Assembly: GCA_046351595.1 (NCBI GenBank)
Contig: JAXLYE010000022.1
Location: 1-11,325, forward strand
Source: JAXLYE01 sp046351595
Lineage (GTDB): Bacteria; Myxococcota_A; Polyangia; Palsa-1104; JAEUJZ01
DNA length: 11,325 nt
Direction: 5' to 3'
The notes under the pieces are model-generated. The model was given only the letters and a program-made list of their open reading frames with translations, was not told the DNA's origin and searched no databases. The position numbers and the translations under genes are program-made. Below, piece by piece: positions 1-9,604 of the stretch. Position 1 is the stretch's first letter, and each line of letters starts with the position of its first letter.

Positions 1-1528
1 CGCCGCGCTCGCGCTGCTGCCGTCGCTGCCGGCCGAGCGCCGGGCCGAGGAGGAGGGCGAGCTGGCGCTGATCGAGCTGGCGCTGCTGTGCGCGGAGGGC
101 GACCTGCCGGGCGCGCGCCGGGCGCTGGACCGCATCCTGTTCCACGGCGCGCTTATGAGCGGGCCGCCGGAGCCGCTGCAGGATCTGGGTCGCGGCGCGC
201 TGCTGCTCGCCGAAGGCGCGGTGCCCGCGGCGCAGCTGCAGCTCCTGCGGGCGCACGAGGCGCTGCAAGAGCGCGGGGATCAGCTGCTGGTGCTGGTCAC
301 CGAGCTCCTGCTCGGTGCGTGCGGGCTGCGCAGCGGTGCGGACGCCGAGGCGCTCGGCCTGCTGGAGGAGGCGCGACGTCGCGCCGCGCGCACCGGGGCC
401 CGACCGCTCGAGCGGCTCGCCGAGGCGCTGCGGGCGCAGGCGCTGCTCGCCGGGCGCGAGCTCAGCGCCGCGGGGCAGGTCGCGACCGCGGTGCTGGCGG
501 CGGGCGACGGCTCCGGGGATCCGGCGCCGGCCTGGGCGCGGCTTGTCGCGTGCGGCGTCAAGGTGCAGCTCGCGGCGCTGCACGGCGATCGCGCGGGCGC
601 GGAGCAGGCCCTGTCCGTGCAGGCGCAGGTCGCGAAGGAGCTCGCCTGTCCGGCCGCGGCGCGGCGGATCGCGCTGGTGCGCGCCGAGCTGGCCGCGCAG
701 CTCGAGCCGCCGGCCCAGGCCCTGGCCCTGACCGAGGCGGCGCGCGCCTGCTTCCGCGGCAGCGGGCAGCGATACGAGCTGGCGCGCGCCGAGCTCGCGC
801 ACGCGCTGGCCTGCGCACGACACGGCGGAGACGGCCCGCTGCTCGCGTGCGCCGAGTCGCTGGAGGCGGTGAGCGAGCTCGGTGCGGCGGGGGGCTACCT
901 GCCGCTCTTGCTCGGTGCGGCGCTGGGAGAGGCGGCGCTGCTGCAGCGGCGCGGCGAGTCGCGACGCGCGGCCGAGCTGCTGCGGCGTGCGCTCGACGAC
1001 AGCCCGGCGGCGTGTGCCGGGGTCGCGGCGCTGCCCCTGCGCGCGGCGCTCGATCCCTCGCTGCGTGCACCGGCCGGTGTGCGCTCGCTGCTGACCGGCC
1101 TCGGCCTGCACGCCGAGCCCGCGATCGAGGTGACGGATCGCCGCGGCGCCCGCATCGTGCCCGCCGCCACCCCCGACGCGCGCCCGAGCTACGACCTGAT
1201 CGTCGACGTCGACCGCGGCCTCCTCGGCACACCGGACGAGGCGGCGCGGCTCAGCGGCCGGCCGCTCTTGTGCCTGATCCTCGCGCGCCTGCTCGCCGCC
1301 CGCACCAGCGGCGGCGACAGCGTCGACGCCGAGCGCCTGTTCTACGACGTCTGGGGCGGGCGTGAGTACAACCCGCTGCGCCACCGCAATACGATCTACG
1401 TCGCCATCACCCGCCTGCGCCAGGCCCTGCGCGACGTGCTGCCCGGCCGCGAGGTCATCGAGACCACCCCGTCGGGCTGGCGCCTGGCACCGGGCATCGA
1501 GCTGTGCGTGCGGCGCGCGCTCAAGTAG
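1..1528 (+). CDS. C-terminal part of a helical-repeat/winged-helix transcriptional regulator (5' end outside window)
   Basis: The frame is open from position 2 to a TAG at 1526-1528, giving 508 visible residues with no stop, so the true start lies to the left; the ATG at 155 is internal to the open frame. Visible residues 1 to about 370 are Leu/Ala/Arg-rich helix pairs of the TPR type (for example LIELALLCAEGDLPGARRAL, and repeated AELLRRAL-like helices). Residues about 398-501 (DNA 1193-1504) form an OmpR/PhoB/SARP-like winged helix: a GRPLLCLILARLL helix, then ERLFYDVWGGREYNPLRHRN, the recognition-helix-like IYVAITRLRQAL, and the wing ETTPSGWRL. This C-terminal arrangement is known from STAND ATPase regulators, so the missing N-terminus is probably an ATPase like the one that begins at 9605. 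Target genes are unknown. It converges on the hydrolase gene, separated by a hairpin. Confidence is high for a DNA-binding regulator and moderate for the STAND architecture. Confidence 0.85.
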   Translation, partial: AALALLPSLPAERRAEEEGELALIELALLCAEGDLPGARRALDRILFHGALMSGPPEPLQDLGRGALLLAEGAVPAAQLQLLRAHEALQERGDQLLVLVTELLLGACGLRSGADAEALGLLEEARRRAARTGARPLERLAEALRAQALLAGRELSAAGQVATAVLAAGDGSGDPAPAWARLVACGVKVQLAALHGDRAGAEQALSVQAQVAKELACPAAARRIALVRAELAAQLEPPAQALALTEAARACFRGSGQRYELARAELAHALACARHGGDGPLLACAESLEAVSELGAAGGYLPLLLGAALGEAALLQRRGESRRAAELLRRALDDSPAACAGVAALPLRAALDPSLRAPAGVRSLLTGLGLHAEPAIEVTDRRGARIVPAATPDARPSYDLIVDVDRGLLGTPDEAARLSGRPLLCLILARLLAARTSGGDSVDAERLFYDVWGGREYNPLRHRNTIYVAITRLRQALRDVLPGREVIETTPSGWRLAPGIELCVRRALK

Positions 1529-1550
1529 CGCGCAGCCTGCCTCATACACA

Positions 1551-1574
1551 GGGCACCGGACGGTGCCCCTTTGT
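1551..1574. terminator. Hairpin between convergent genes, probable bidirectional terminator
   Basis: GGGCACCG (1551-1558) and CGGTGCCC (1561-1568) are exact reverse complements separated by GA, so realistically a 7-bp stem with a GGAC tetraloop. It sits 22 nt after the stop of the left regulator and 5 nt beyond the stop of the convergent hydrolase gene. The plus-strand tail is CTTTGTC and the minus-strand tail TGTGTATG, so neither has a strong U tract. Position between two converging stops is the main support. Confidence 0.65.
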
Positions 1575-3234
1575 CAAAACACGACCTTCTGGCTGTCCAG
1601 CACGTCGTTCTTCGGATCCGTGGGCACGGTGCGGCTCGGCGGCGGCGCGTGGCCGTGCTCGACCCAGTCGGTCAAGAGGTCGAAGGCGCGCTCGACGTAG
1701 GGCTGCATCGGCACCAGCTCGTCGGCGGCGCCCTCGTCGCCGGGCTTGCCGTTGCAGTCATAGTCCAGCGCCCCGTCGGCGTGCGTGTCGACGTGGTTGC
1801 CGTTTTTTATGACGTACAGGCGGTGCAGCGCGGCCTGGCCGTAGGCGCGCACCGCGGCGTCGTAGGCCTCGCCGTTGCCGGGCAGGCCGATCAGCGCGTC
1901 GCGGTCGCCGTGCAGGCTGACCAGCGGCACCGAGAACTCGCCGGTGTTGGCGTTCTTGAGCGCCCAGCCGACGCTGTCCGTGCTAAAGCCGCCGCCCGGC
2001 GCGCTCGCCACGTAGTCGTAGTACGGCGGGTGCCCCGCCCCCATCGGCGCCCAGATCGAGTACGGCGCGCTGTCCTTGTCGTCGTGACCGAGCAGATCGG
2101 CGCGGTAGTAGTAGCCGGTGATGTTGTAGTAGCCGGTGCCGCGCCACGCCGGCAGCGCGACCTTGAGCGCGTCGAACAGCAGGCTGTAGGCGCCCCACAG
2201 GATCGACGACTCGGGGCGGAAGCCGGCGGCCGCCATCTGCGCCTGCGCCGCCGCGAAGCGCGGGCTCTCGCCATAGGCCTGCGGCGTCGTCCGGGCGCCG
2301 GCGTCGTACGGGTAGCCCATGGCCAGCGCCGCGCGATCCATGGACGCGACCAGGTGCGTAGCCGTCGCGAACTCGTCGACCGACACCTTGCCGTCCTTGT
2401 CCTTGTCGAGCACGCGCGCGTCCGGCCAGTAGACGCCGGCCCACTCCAGGCCGCCGTCGAAGAGGCGGGGCTTCTTGGCCTGAACGCGCACATGGTCGAT
2501 CTCGAGCGCGCGGCGCACCTGGTAGCCGCCGTTGGACAGGCCGACCGCGTAGGTGCGCTCGGGCGCGGTGCCGGTGGCGGCCTCGATGCGCTCGCGCGCC
2601 CAGCCGGCCAGGTCGAGCATCATCGCGCCCCAGTGCTGCGTCGCGTGCGCCTTCTTCAGCAGCGTCGCGTTGCCGTCGGCGCCGCCGTTGGTCATGCCCT
2701 TGTTGCCGGCGACGTAGGCGAAGCCGCGGCGCAGCAGCCACGTCGCCAGCACCGCGTCGCTCGCGAGCTCGCTGCGCGTGCCCGGCGTGCCCGCGACCGC
2801 GAGCCGCCCGTTCCATCGCGCCGGCAGCTTGAGCACGATCTCCTGCACGCGCTCGCCGTCGGCGTCTTTTCTGCGCAGCGTGCCCGTGATCTCGGTGCCG
2901 GCGATGCGGTCGGCGGGCGGGAGCCTGGCGCTGTGCAGGACGCTGCTCTGCAGCTTCTGCAGCTTGACCTGCTCGGCCTTGGGCAGCGCCATCCACTCGG
3001 GCGACATCGGCTTGATCGCAAAGTACGTGACGTGCGCCAGGCCGCCGTCGCTGTCGCCGGTGTAGTCGGTGCGCGCGGCATCGCTCAGGCCGCCGAGAAG
3101 CGCGCTGAGATCCACGTCCGCGGGCCGCGGCGGGTCCATCTCCGGTTCGCTGCACGCGGCCCCAAGCGCGAGCGACGTGAGCGCGGCGAGCGCGCCGCGG
3201 CGTATCCCAAGGAGGGCAGAGGGAAGGGTCCGGT

Positions 3235-3238
<4 letters not shown>
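1574..3238 (-). CDS. Lipoprotein alpha/beta hydrolase, 3-hydroxybutyrate-oligomer hydrolase / tannase-like
   Basis: 554 residues. The N-terminus has RR, a hydrophobic stretch (about 16-28) and a lipobox-like LGAAC with Cys29; Ser at +2 fits outer-membrane retention. The fold is alpha/beta hydrolase. RWNGRLAVAG (141-150) and RRGFAYVAGNKG (170-181) resemble the early strands of tannase and 3HB-oligomer hydrolase families. The nucleophile elbow is GLSNGG with Ser235. Candidate acid is Asp445 or Asp447 (HGDRD) and candidate base His482 (GNH). Residues 278-289 (DKDKDGKVSVDE) match a canonical 12-residue EF-hand loop, and 492-497 (DYDCNG) is a second partial Ca-type motif. The start overlaps the CoA-transferase stop as ATGA, with GGAGG 7 nt upstream (3246-3250), so translation is probably coupled. 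Likely role is cleavage of an extracellular or periplasmic ester; 3-hydroxybutyrate oligomers are the best guess from context. Known 3HB-oligomer hydrolases are longer (near 700 residues), so a tannase/feruloyl-esterase-like substrate remains possible. Class is sure, substrate is not. Confidence 0.85.
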
Positions 3239-5295
<2,057 letters not shown>

Positions 5296-5300
5296 CGGGT

Positions 5301-5312
5301 TCCTTGTTCCTT
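5301..5312 (-). promoter_or_regulatory. Ribosome binding site of the CoA-transferase gene (double AAGGA)
   Basis: In the 27-nt gap after the porin stop, the minus strand reads AAGGAACAAGGA, with the nearer AAGGA ending 5 nt before the ATG at 5295. Two tandem Shine-Dalgarno-like cores support this start and suggest efficient independent translation within the operon. Confidence 0.65.
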
Positions 5313-5322
5313 CTCGGGTCGC

Positions 5323-7689
5323 TCAGAAAAAAAAGAAGCCGACCGCTTGGACGGAGTCGTTTATCGCATGGACGCCGTCGGCGTACTGATCGTCGAAGCG
5401 CGAGTAGTCGATGCCGACGCGGATCGCCTCGCTCAGGTCGCCGAAGGCGCCGACGTTGTAGAGGATCTCGTTGTCGCGCACCTTGGACGGGTTGCCGTAC
5501 TGCTGCGGGTCGGAAAGCTGCGAGCGCGAGACGTTGGCGAACAGGCCGACCCGGCCGCCGACCTTGGGCAGGTAGTACTCGAGCCCGATGAGGAACGTGG
5601 TCCAGCGCGGCAGCTGCAGCTCGCCGCTCTGGTCGTAGACCGCGAGGCCCGGGTCCACGCCCGAGACGTAGGTCGGCGCCGGCATGCCCGGAGGCGCCGG
5701 CAGCGCCGGATTGGAGACGCCGCCCGACAGGCCCGTGTACATGTCGTTGATGCCCTGGCCGGTGACGAACTCGCCGACGATCGACAGCGAGTTGTCCTTG
5801 CGCTTGGTGGTGCCCGGCAGGATCGGCAGGTACGCGTTCACCGAGATCCCCATGCCGACCTTTTTGCGCGTCTCCTTGGGCACGGCGGCGAGCTCGGGCA
5901 GGGTGAAGGCGCGCACGTCACCGGCCACCGCGATCGAGGCGGGCATGGTCGCGGTCGCGGTCATGTAGTTGGTGTGCACCGCGGTCCAGCCCGGGAAGCT
6001 CAATCGGAAGCCGCCCTGGAACGCGGGGATCGACGAGTCGCGCTCGGGCGGTCGCAGCCCCGCCACCGCGAGCTCGATCACCGCGGGCCGGGTCTTGATG
6101 GTCTTGGACAGCCGCAGCTGCGTGGTGCGCGAGAACAGCTCGCCGACCAGGCCCGGCCAGGTGACCACCGTCGGGAAGTAGCTCGGCTGCCAGCCGAACA
6201 GGTGCCAGTAGTGCCCGAACAGCACGTCGACGATCGGCGTCTCGAGCTTGAAGTACGCGTGCCGCACGCGCAGGTTCGGGTTCACAAAGAAGCTGTTCTC
6301 GCTGATGGTGCTGCCGATGGTGCCGGTCGGGCCGAGCAGGTCGAACTCGAGCACGGCGCTGGCGCGCAGCCAGCCCAGGTCCGGCGCCTGCACGCGCACG
6401 CCGATGCGCGAGTCGCGGATCGTCGCCTGCACGCGGCCGTGATCGCCGGCGAAGGTGCCGGGTCGCGCGACCTGGAAGTTGGAGCCGTAGTCCGCGAAGC
6501 TCTGCGTCGAGTGCCACATCACGTCGGCCTGGATGAAGCCGTACAGCGTCGTGGCCCACTTGCCCAGGACCAGGGTCAGGCTGGTCTCGCCGCGCGGGCC
6601 GACCGACTCGAACATGTCGCGCAGGGCGCTCTGCAGCTCGGCCTCGCTGAGGATCCCTTTTTCGCGCAGGATGCGCAGCGTGGTGAAGCCGAAGAACGGC
6701 TCCCTGGGGGCGGCCGCGGTGGGAGCGGCGGCCGCGAGCGCCTTGGCATCGATGGGCGGAGGCGAGGACGGCGTCGGCGGCGAGGCCGGCAGCTGCGTGA
6801 CCTGCCCGGGCTGGGCCGGCGCATCGGGCGGCGGCGGCAGGACGGGGGCCGGCACCGACACCGGCGCCACCGGGGCCACGGGCGCCACGACCACGACGGG
6901 AGCCGTCGGCATGGGCGGACCCGCGGGCACACTCGGCTGCGCCGAAGCGACGGGAGGCACGGGCGCGACGGGAGCCGCGGGCGCAGCGGGGGAGGGGGGC
7001 GGGGTCGAGACGCCCGGCGGGGTCGAGACGCCCGGCGGGGTCGAGACGCTCGGCGGGGTCGAGACGCTCGGCGGCGCCAGGGTCGCCGGCATCGAGGGCG
7101 GCGCGCCGAGCCGGGCCTCGACCTCCTGGCCGGTGAGCGCGGTGCGCCGCTCGCCGCCGGCGACCAGATCGGCGCTGCCCTCCAGGACCTGGAGCTGCGT
7201 CGCCTCGGCGGTCACGCGGACGACGGCGCCGCGCGCGCGCAGGTCGACGCGTCCGGCGCGCGTCGCGAGCTGCACCCGACGCGCCTCCCGCGGCGCGCGC
7301 ACCGTCACGCTGCCGCGCGCCAGGTAGCCGTCGACGCTGCCGGCGCCGCCGATCAGCGCCAGCAGCGAGTCGGGTCCGAGCTCGAGCAGCACGCCGCTCG
7401 GCAGCTCGAGCGTGGCGCCGCCGCCGCGCGTCTCGATCTCGTCGCGGCGCACGAGCGATGCCCCGGCGCGCAGCGGCTCCTCGGCGAGGCTCGGGGCGCG
7501 GCGCAGCACCACGCCGCCCTGCGCGTCCTGCACGAGCGCGGCGCGGCTTGATGCCGGCGTGCCGGCGGGGGCGGCGCTCTGCGAATACGCCGGCGCGGCC
7601 AGCGCGGCCAGCGACGAAGACAGGAGCAGCGACAGGGACAGCCGGGACATCGGGAACAGCGGGAACATCGGGGCAGGCGGGCGCTTCAT
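5323..7689 (-). CDS. FecR-domain / Pro-rich linker / DcaP-like porin fusion protein
   Basis: 788 residues from the ATG at 7689. Order: signal peptide (hydrophobic LSLSLLLSSSLAALAA, 17-32, cleavage near 35-38); FecR-type beta domain (about 75-195), with TRGGGATLELPSGVLLELGPDS and GSVTVRAP...GRVDLRARGAVVRVTAE...LEGSADLV; a Pro/Ala/Val linker (about 197-330) including PPSVST/PPGVST repeats; a short helix LRILREKGILSEAELQSALRDM (338-359), of the kind that precedes some porin barrels; and a beta-barrel (about 380-788) starting LYGFIQADVMW, with RDSRIGVRVQAP, LRVRHAYFKLE and a terminal FFFF, the C-terminal aromatic expected for Bam-dependent assembly. Likely an outer-membrane channel; the FecR part would face the periplasm. 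An upstream in-frame extension into the permease gene exists but lacks homology. GGAGG is only 3 nt from the ATG, so Met8 or Met14 are alternative starts. The DcaP assignment is by pattern memory; barrel and FecR calls are firmer. Confidence 0.88.
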   Translation of the reverse strand: MKRPPAPMFPLFPMSRLSLSLLLSSSLAALAAPAYSQSAAPAGTPASSRAALVQDAQGGVVLRRAPSLAEEPLRAGASLVRRDEIETRGGGATLELPSGVLLELGPDSLLALIGGAGSVDGYLARGSVTVRAPREARRVQLATRAGRVDLRARGAVVRVTAEATQLQVLEGSADLVAGGERRTALTGQEVEARLGAPPSMPATLAPPSVSTPPSVSTPPGVSTPPGVSTPPPSPAAPAAPVAPVPPVASAQPSVPAGPPMPTAPVVVVAPVAPVAPVSVPAPVLPPPPDAPAQPGQVTQLPASPPTPSSPPPIDAKALAAAAPTAAAPREPFFGFTTLRILREKGILSEAELQSALRDMFESVGPRGETSLTLVLGKWATTLYGFIQADVMWHSTQSFADYGSNFQVARPGTFAGDHGRVQATIRDSRIGVRVQAPDLGWLRASAVLEFDLLGPTGTIGSTISENSFFVNPNLRVRHAYFKLETPIVDVLFGHYWHLFGWQPSYFPTVVTWPGLVGELFSRTTQLRLSKTIKTRPAVIELAVAGLRPPERDSSIPAFQGGFRLSFPGWTAVHTNYMTATATMPASIAVAGDVRAFTLPELAAVPKETRKKVGMGISVNAYLPILPGTTKRKDNSLSIVGEFVTGQGINDMYTGLSGGVSNPALPAPPGMPAPTYVSGVDPGLAVYDQSGELQLPRWTTFLIGLEYYLPKVGGRVGLFANVSRSQLSDPQQYGNPSKVRDNEILYNVGAFGDLSEAIRVGIDYSRFDDQYADGVHAINDSVQAVGFFFF
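7000..7071 (-). repeat. Four tandem 18-nt units in the porin linker (PPxVST repeats)
   Basis: Units at 7000-7017, 7018-7035, 7036-7053 and 7054-7071 share the plus-strand core CGGGGTCGAGACGC followed by CCGG or TCGG. Each encodes six residues, PPGVST or PPSVST (about 206-229). The first two and last two copies are identical to each other, which points to recent unit duplication. Change in copy number would alter linker length without a frameshift. Confidence 0.92.
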
Positions 7690-7692
7690 GGG

Positions 7693-7697
7693 CCTCC
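7693..7697 (-). promoter_or_regulatory. Ribosome binding site of the FecR-porin gene
   Basis: The minus strand reads GGAGG three bases before the ATG at 7689, inside the 26-nt gap after the permease stop. The spacing is short, but no comparable site precedes Met8 or Met14, so this site is the best reason for choosing 7689. Confidence 0.5.
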
Positions 7698-7715
7698 GGA
7701 GGGAGCGGGCGGCGC

Positions 7716-9128
7716 TCAGTACACGCGGGTCAGGTAGTAGAAGCCGATGACGAGGAAGACCGCCGCGGTCTTGATCAGCGTCATGGCGAAGATGTCGCGG
7801 TAGGACTGCCGGTGCGTCAGCGCGGTGACCGCGAGCAGCGTGATCACGGCGCCGTTGTGCGGCAGCGTGTCCATGCCGCCCGAGGCCATGGCCGCGACGC
7901 GGTGCAGGACCTCGGCCGGGATGCCGCGCGCCGTGGCCTCGGTGAGGTACTGCGGGCCCATCGCCGCCAGCGCGATGCTCATGCCGCCCGAGGCCGAGCC
8001 GGTGATGCCGGCCAGCGCCGTAGTCGTCACGGCGGCGCTGAGCAGCGGATCCGAGATGGCGTGGCCGAGCGCGGCGCTGAGCGTGCGGAAGCCGGGCAGC
8101 GCCGCGATGACGCCGCCGAAGCCGTACTCCGAGGCGGTGTTGAACGCGGCGAGCAGCGCGCCGGCGATGGCGATGCTGGTGCCGCTTATGAACTGCGGCC
8201 GCACGCGGCGCAGCGCGGTGACGACGATGCACAGGATGCCGCAGAGCAGCGCGCCCTCGACCGCCCACAGCGCCACCAGCTTCGAGGTGTCCAGCACCGG
8301 CGTGTTCGGGATGCCGATGGCCGCGAAGTCGAACGACTTGGGGTAGGCGCCGGGGATGAGGCGCGTGAACACCAGGTTCAGGACGCCGACGAGGAGCAGC
8401 GGCAAAAACGCCAGGTACGGGCTGGGCAGGCCGCTATGCTGCGCCGGCGCGGCGGCATGCAGCGACGGCGAGGCGGCCGGCTCGGGGTCGCCGTAGCCCT
8501 CGCCCGCGGCCGCGGCCTGGCGCCGCCGCCAGTCAAGGTACAGAAGCCCGCTCGCCAGCACGATCACCGCGCCCACCAGCCCGAGCCGCGGCGCCGCCCA
8601 CGTCGTCGTGTGGAAGAACGTCGTGGGGATGATGTTCTGGATCTGCGGCGTGCCGGGCAGCGCGTCCATCGTGAAGGTGAACGACCCCAGCGCCAGCGTC
8701 CCCGGGATCAGCCGCCGCGGGATGTCGGCGGCGCGGAACAGCTCCGACGCAAACGGGTAGACCGCGAAGGCGGCGACGAACAGCGACACACCGCCGTAGG
8801 TCAGAAGCGCGCAGACCGCGACCACCGCGATGATGGCGTTGCGCGCCCCCAAAAGGTGCGTGACGCGCTCGGTGATGGCGCGCGCGAACCCCGACAGCTC
8901 GATCAGCTTGCCGAACAGCGCGCCGAGGAGGAACACCGGAAAGTAGGGCTTGAGGAAGCCGACCAGCTTCTCCATGTACACGCCCGCGAACATCGGCGGG
9001 ATGAGCGCCGGCCCCTGCAAGAGCACCGCCAGCAGCGCCGCCACCGGGGCGAACAGGATGACGCTGTAGCCGCGGTACGCGACCGCCATCAGAAAGCACA
9101 GCGCCAAAAGGGTGCTCAGCACGTCCAT
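7716..9128 (-). CDS. GntP-family permease, probable (3-)hydroxyacid:H+ symporter
   Basis: 470 residues, almost entirely hydrophobic segments (about a dozen), a normal length for GntP (gluconate/citrate/D-hydroxybutyrate permease) transporters. Conserved-looking segments are FAGVYMEKLVGFLKPYFPVFLLGALFGKL (48-76), YGGVSLFVAAFAVYPFA (111-127), the re-entrant-like TMDALPGTPQIQNIIPTTFF (153-172), GITGSASGGMSIAL (374-387) and ASGGMDTLPHNGAVITLL (415-432). A hydrophilic Ala/Pro-rich loop (201-236) splits the two halves. It sits in the inner membrane and imports a small carboxylate, probably with protons. Start ATG 9128 has AGGAGG 4 nt upstream; the frame stays open upstream but that extension is Arg/Ala-rich without membrane character. 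It is the first gene of the operon. Substrate is inferred from the CoA-transferase and hydrolase; lactate, gluconate or citrate-like substrates are alternatives. Confidence 0.93.
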   Translation of the reverse strand: MDVLSTLLALCFLMAVAYRGYSVILFAPVAALLAVLLQGPALIPPMFAGVYMEKLVGFLKPYFPVFLLGALFGKLIELSGFARAITERVTHLLGARNAIIAVVAVCALLTYGGVSLFVAAFAVYPFASELFRAADIPRRLIPGTLALGSFTFTMDALPGTPQIQNIIPTTFFHTTTWAAPRLGLVGAVIVLASGLLYLDWRRRQAAAAGEGYGDPEPAASPSLHAAAPAQHSGLPSPYLAFLPLLLVGVLNLVFTRLIPGAYPKSFDFAAIGIPNTPVLDTSKLVALWAVEGALLCGILCIVVTALRRVRPQFISGTSIAIAGALLAAFNTASEYGFGGVIAALPGFRTLSAALGHAISDPLLSAAVTTTALAGITGSASGGMSIALAAMGPQYLTEATARGIPAEVLHRVAAMASGGMDTLPHNGAVITLLAVTALTHRQSYRDIFAMTLIKTAAVFLVIGFYYLTRVY

Positions 9129-9132
9129 GGGC

Positions 9133-9138
9133 CCTCCT
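9133..9138 (-). promoter_or_regulatory. Ribosome binding site of the permease gene
   Basis: The minus strand reads GAGGAGGG upstream of the ATG at 9128, with the AGGAGG core 4 nt from the start codon. It is the best Shine-Dalgarno match in the window and fixes the permease start against the longer open frame. Confidence 0.75.
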
Positions 9139-9207
9139 CGCCGGCACGGCCGGTTCGAACGCAGCGGCGGACCGCGAGACAGGGCGCGGCCGCAGCGAGC
9201 GAGGCCC

Positions 9208-9236
9208 CTTCGTACGAAGCCGCCGGCCCGGCCGGC
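9208..9236. promoter_or_regulatory. Two adjacent perfect dyads in the operon leader/promoter region
   Basis: CTTCGTACGAAG at 9208-9219 is a 12-bp perfect palindrome. Two bases further, GCCGGCC-C-GGCCGGC at 9222-9236 is a 7-1-7 inverted repeat. They lie 80-108 bp upstream of the permease start. The first is less GC-biased than its surroundings, so it is the better candidate for a dimeric repressor operator; the second may be only a GC-rich hairpin. No cognate regulator can be named. Confidence 0.4.
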
Positions 9237-9239
9237 AAG

Positions 9240-9257
9240 TGACATGGCCTTACATGG
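9240..9257 (+). promoter_or_regulatory. Direct repeat TGACATGG / TTACATGG at 10-bp spacing, candidate operator
   Basis: TGACATGG (9240-9247) and TTACATGG (9250-9257) match at 7 of 8 bases with start-to-start distance of 10 bp, one helical turn. Winged-helix regulators of the OmpR/PhoB and SARP type bind tandem half-sites at 10-11 bp spacing. It lies about 112-129 bp upstream of the permease start, on the minus-strand promoter side. Binding by the neighbouring regulator is inference. Confidence 0.4.
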
Positions 9258-9286
9258 ACGGACGCGGCGCGCGGCGCGTGTAAGGC
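9247..9286. promoter_or_regulatory. Inverted repeat GCCTTACA-N24-TGTAAGGC
   Basis: GCCTTACA (9247-9254) and TGTAAGGC (9279-9286) are perfect 8-bp reverse complements separated by 24 bp of CG-rich sequence. Arm centres are 32 bp apart, close to three helical turns. The arms are AT-richer than the local background, which argues against chance. The left arm overlaps the direct repeat at 9240-9257. Confidence 0.45.
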
Positions 9287-9509
9287 GCGGCGGGCGCGCG
9301 GGCCTCCGTCGGGCGCGGACGGATTTCCCGGTCGGCGGCGTCGCGTGGGACTTCACCGAGCGCACGGACGCCCGCGCGGCCGCGACGGGGCAGCGGCCGG
9401 TGGCGGCGCGGCGGGAGGGCTGCGGGACGGCTCCGGGTCGCTGCGCGGCCTGACCTGCGGCGCCCGCGCGAGCGACAAAAGCGCCTCCGCTGCCTTCGTG
9501 CGCCGCGGG

Positions 9510-9515
9510 TATAGT
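9510..9515 (+). promoter_or_regulatory. Weak -10-like TATAGT upstream of the STAND regulator
   Basis: GGTATAGTG is the closest match to TATAAT in the intergenic region and lies about 90 bp before the ATG at 9605. No convincing TTGACA-like -35 is seen 16-18 bp upstream. The in-frame TAG it contains (9512-9514) also shows that the regulator cannot begin further left. Confidence 0.3.
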
Positions 9516-9592
9516 GCGGACCGCGGCCGCGATCCCGCCTCGCACCGGGCCGCGGCCCACCCTGCGAGGACGCGACGAGGCGGCGAGGCGAC

Positions 9593-9597
9593 GAGGA
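9593..9597 (+). promoter_or_regulatory. Ribosome binding site of the STAND regulator
   Basis: GAGGA ends 7 nt before the ATG at 9605. Between the upstream in-frame TAG (9512-9514) and this ATG there is no other ATG, GTG or TTG in frame, so this is the best-supported start. Confidence 0.6.
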
Positions 9598-9604
9598 CAG
9601 AGCG

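Larger units (their letters stand above)
9129..9604. other. Divergent intergenic region, 476 bp, no gene
   Basis: This lies between the operon start (minus) and the STAND regulator start (plus), so it should hold promoters for both. Open frames across it are low-complexity Arg/Ala/Pro-rich and are not supported as genes. It holds GTTCGAAC (8-bp palindrome near 9152-9159), CTTCGTACGAAG (9208-9219), a GC-rich dyad (9222-9236), a direct repeat (9240-9257), a spaced inverted repeat (9247-9286) and a TATAGT hexamer (9510-9515). The span 9290-9500 shows nothing distinct beyond high GC. Confidence 0.75.

Noticed and set aside
7000..7071. CRISPR-like array
   Set aside because: The 18-nt units are directly adjacent without spacers and encode in-frame PPxVST repeats.
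7690..8268. N-terminal extension of the FecR-porin gene into the permease gene
   Set aside because: The extension is Arg/His-rich out-of-frame permease sequence. A signal peptide begins right after the ATG at 7689, which has a Shine-Dalgarno site.
9129..9604. tRNA, small RNA or riboswitch in the divergent region
   Set aside because: No cloverleaf or known riboswitch core could be recognised; the hairpins seen are short GC-rich dyads without a U-tract.
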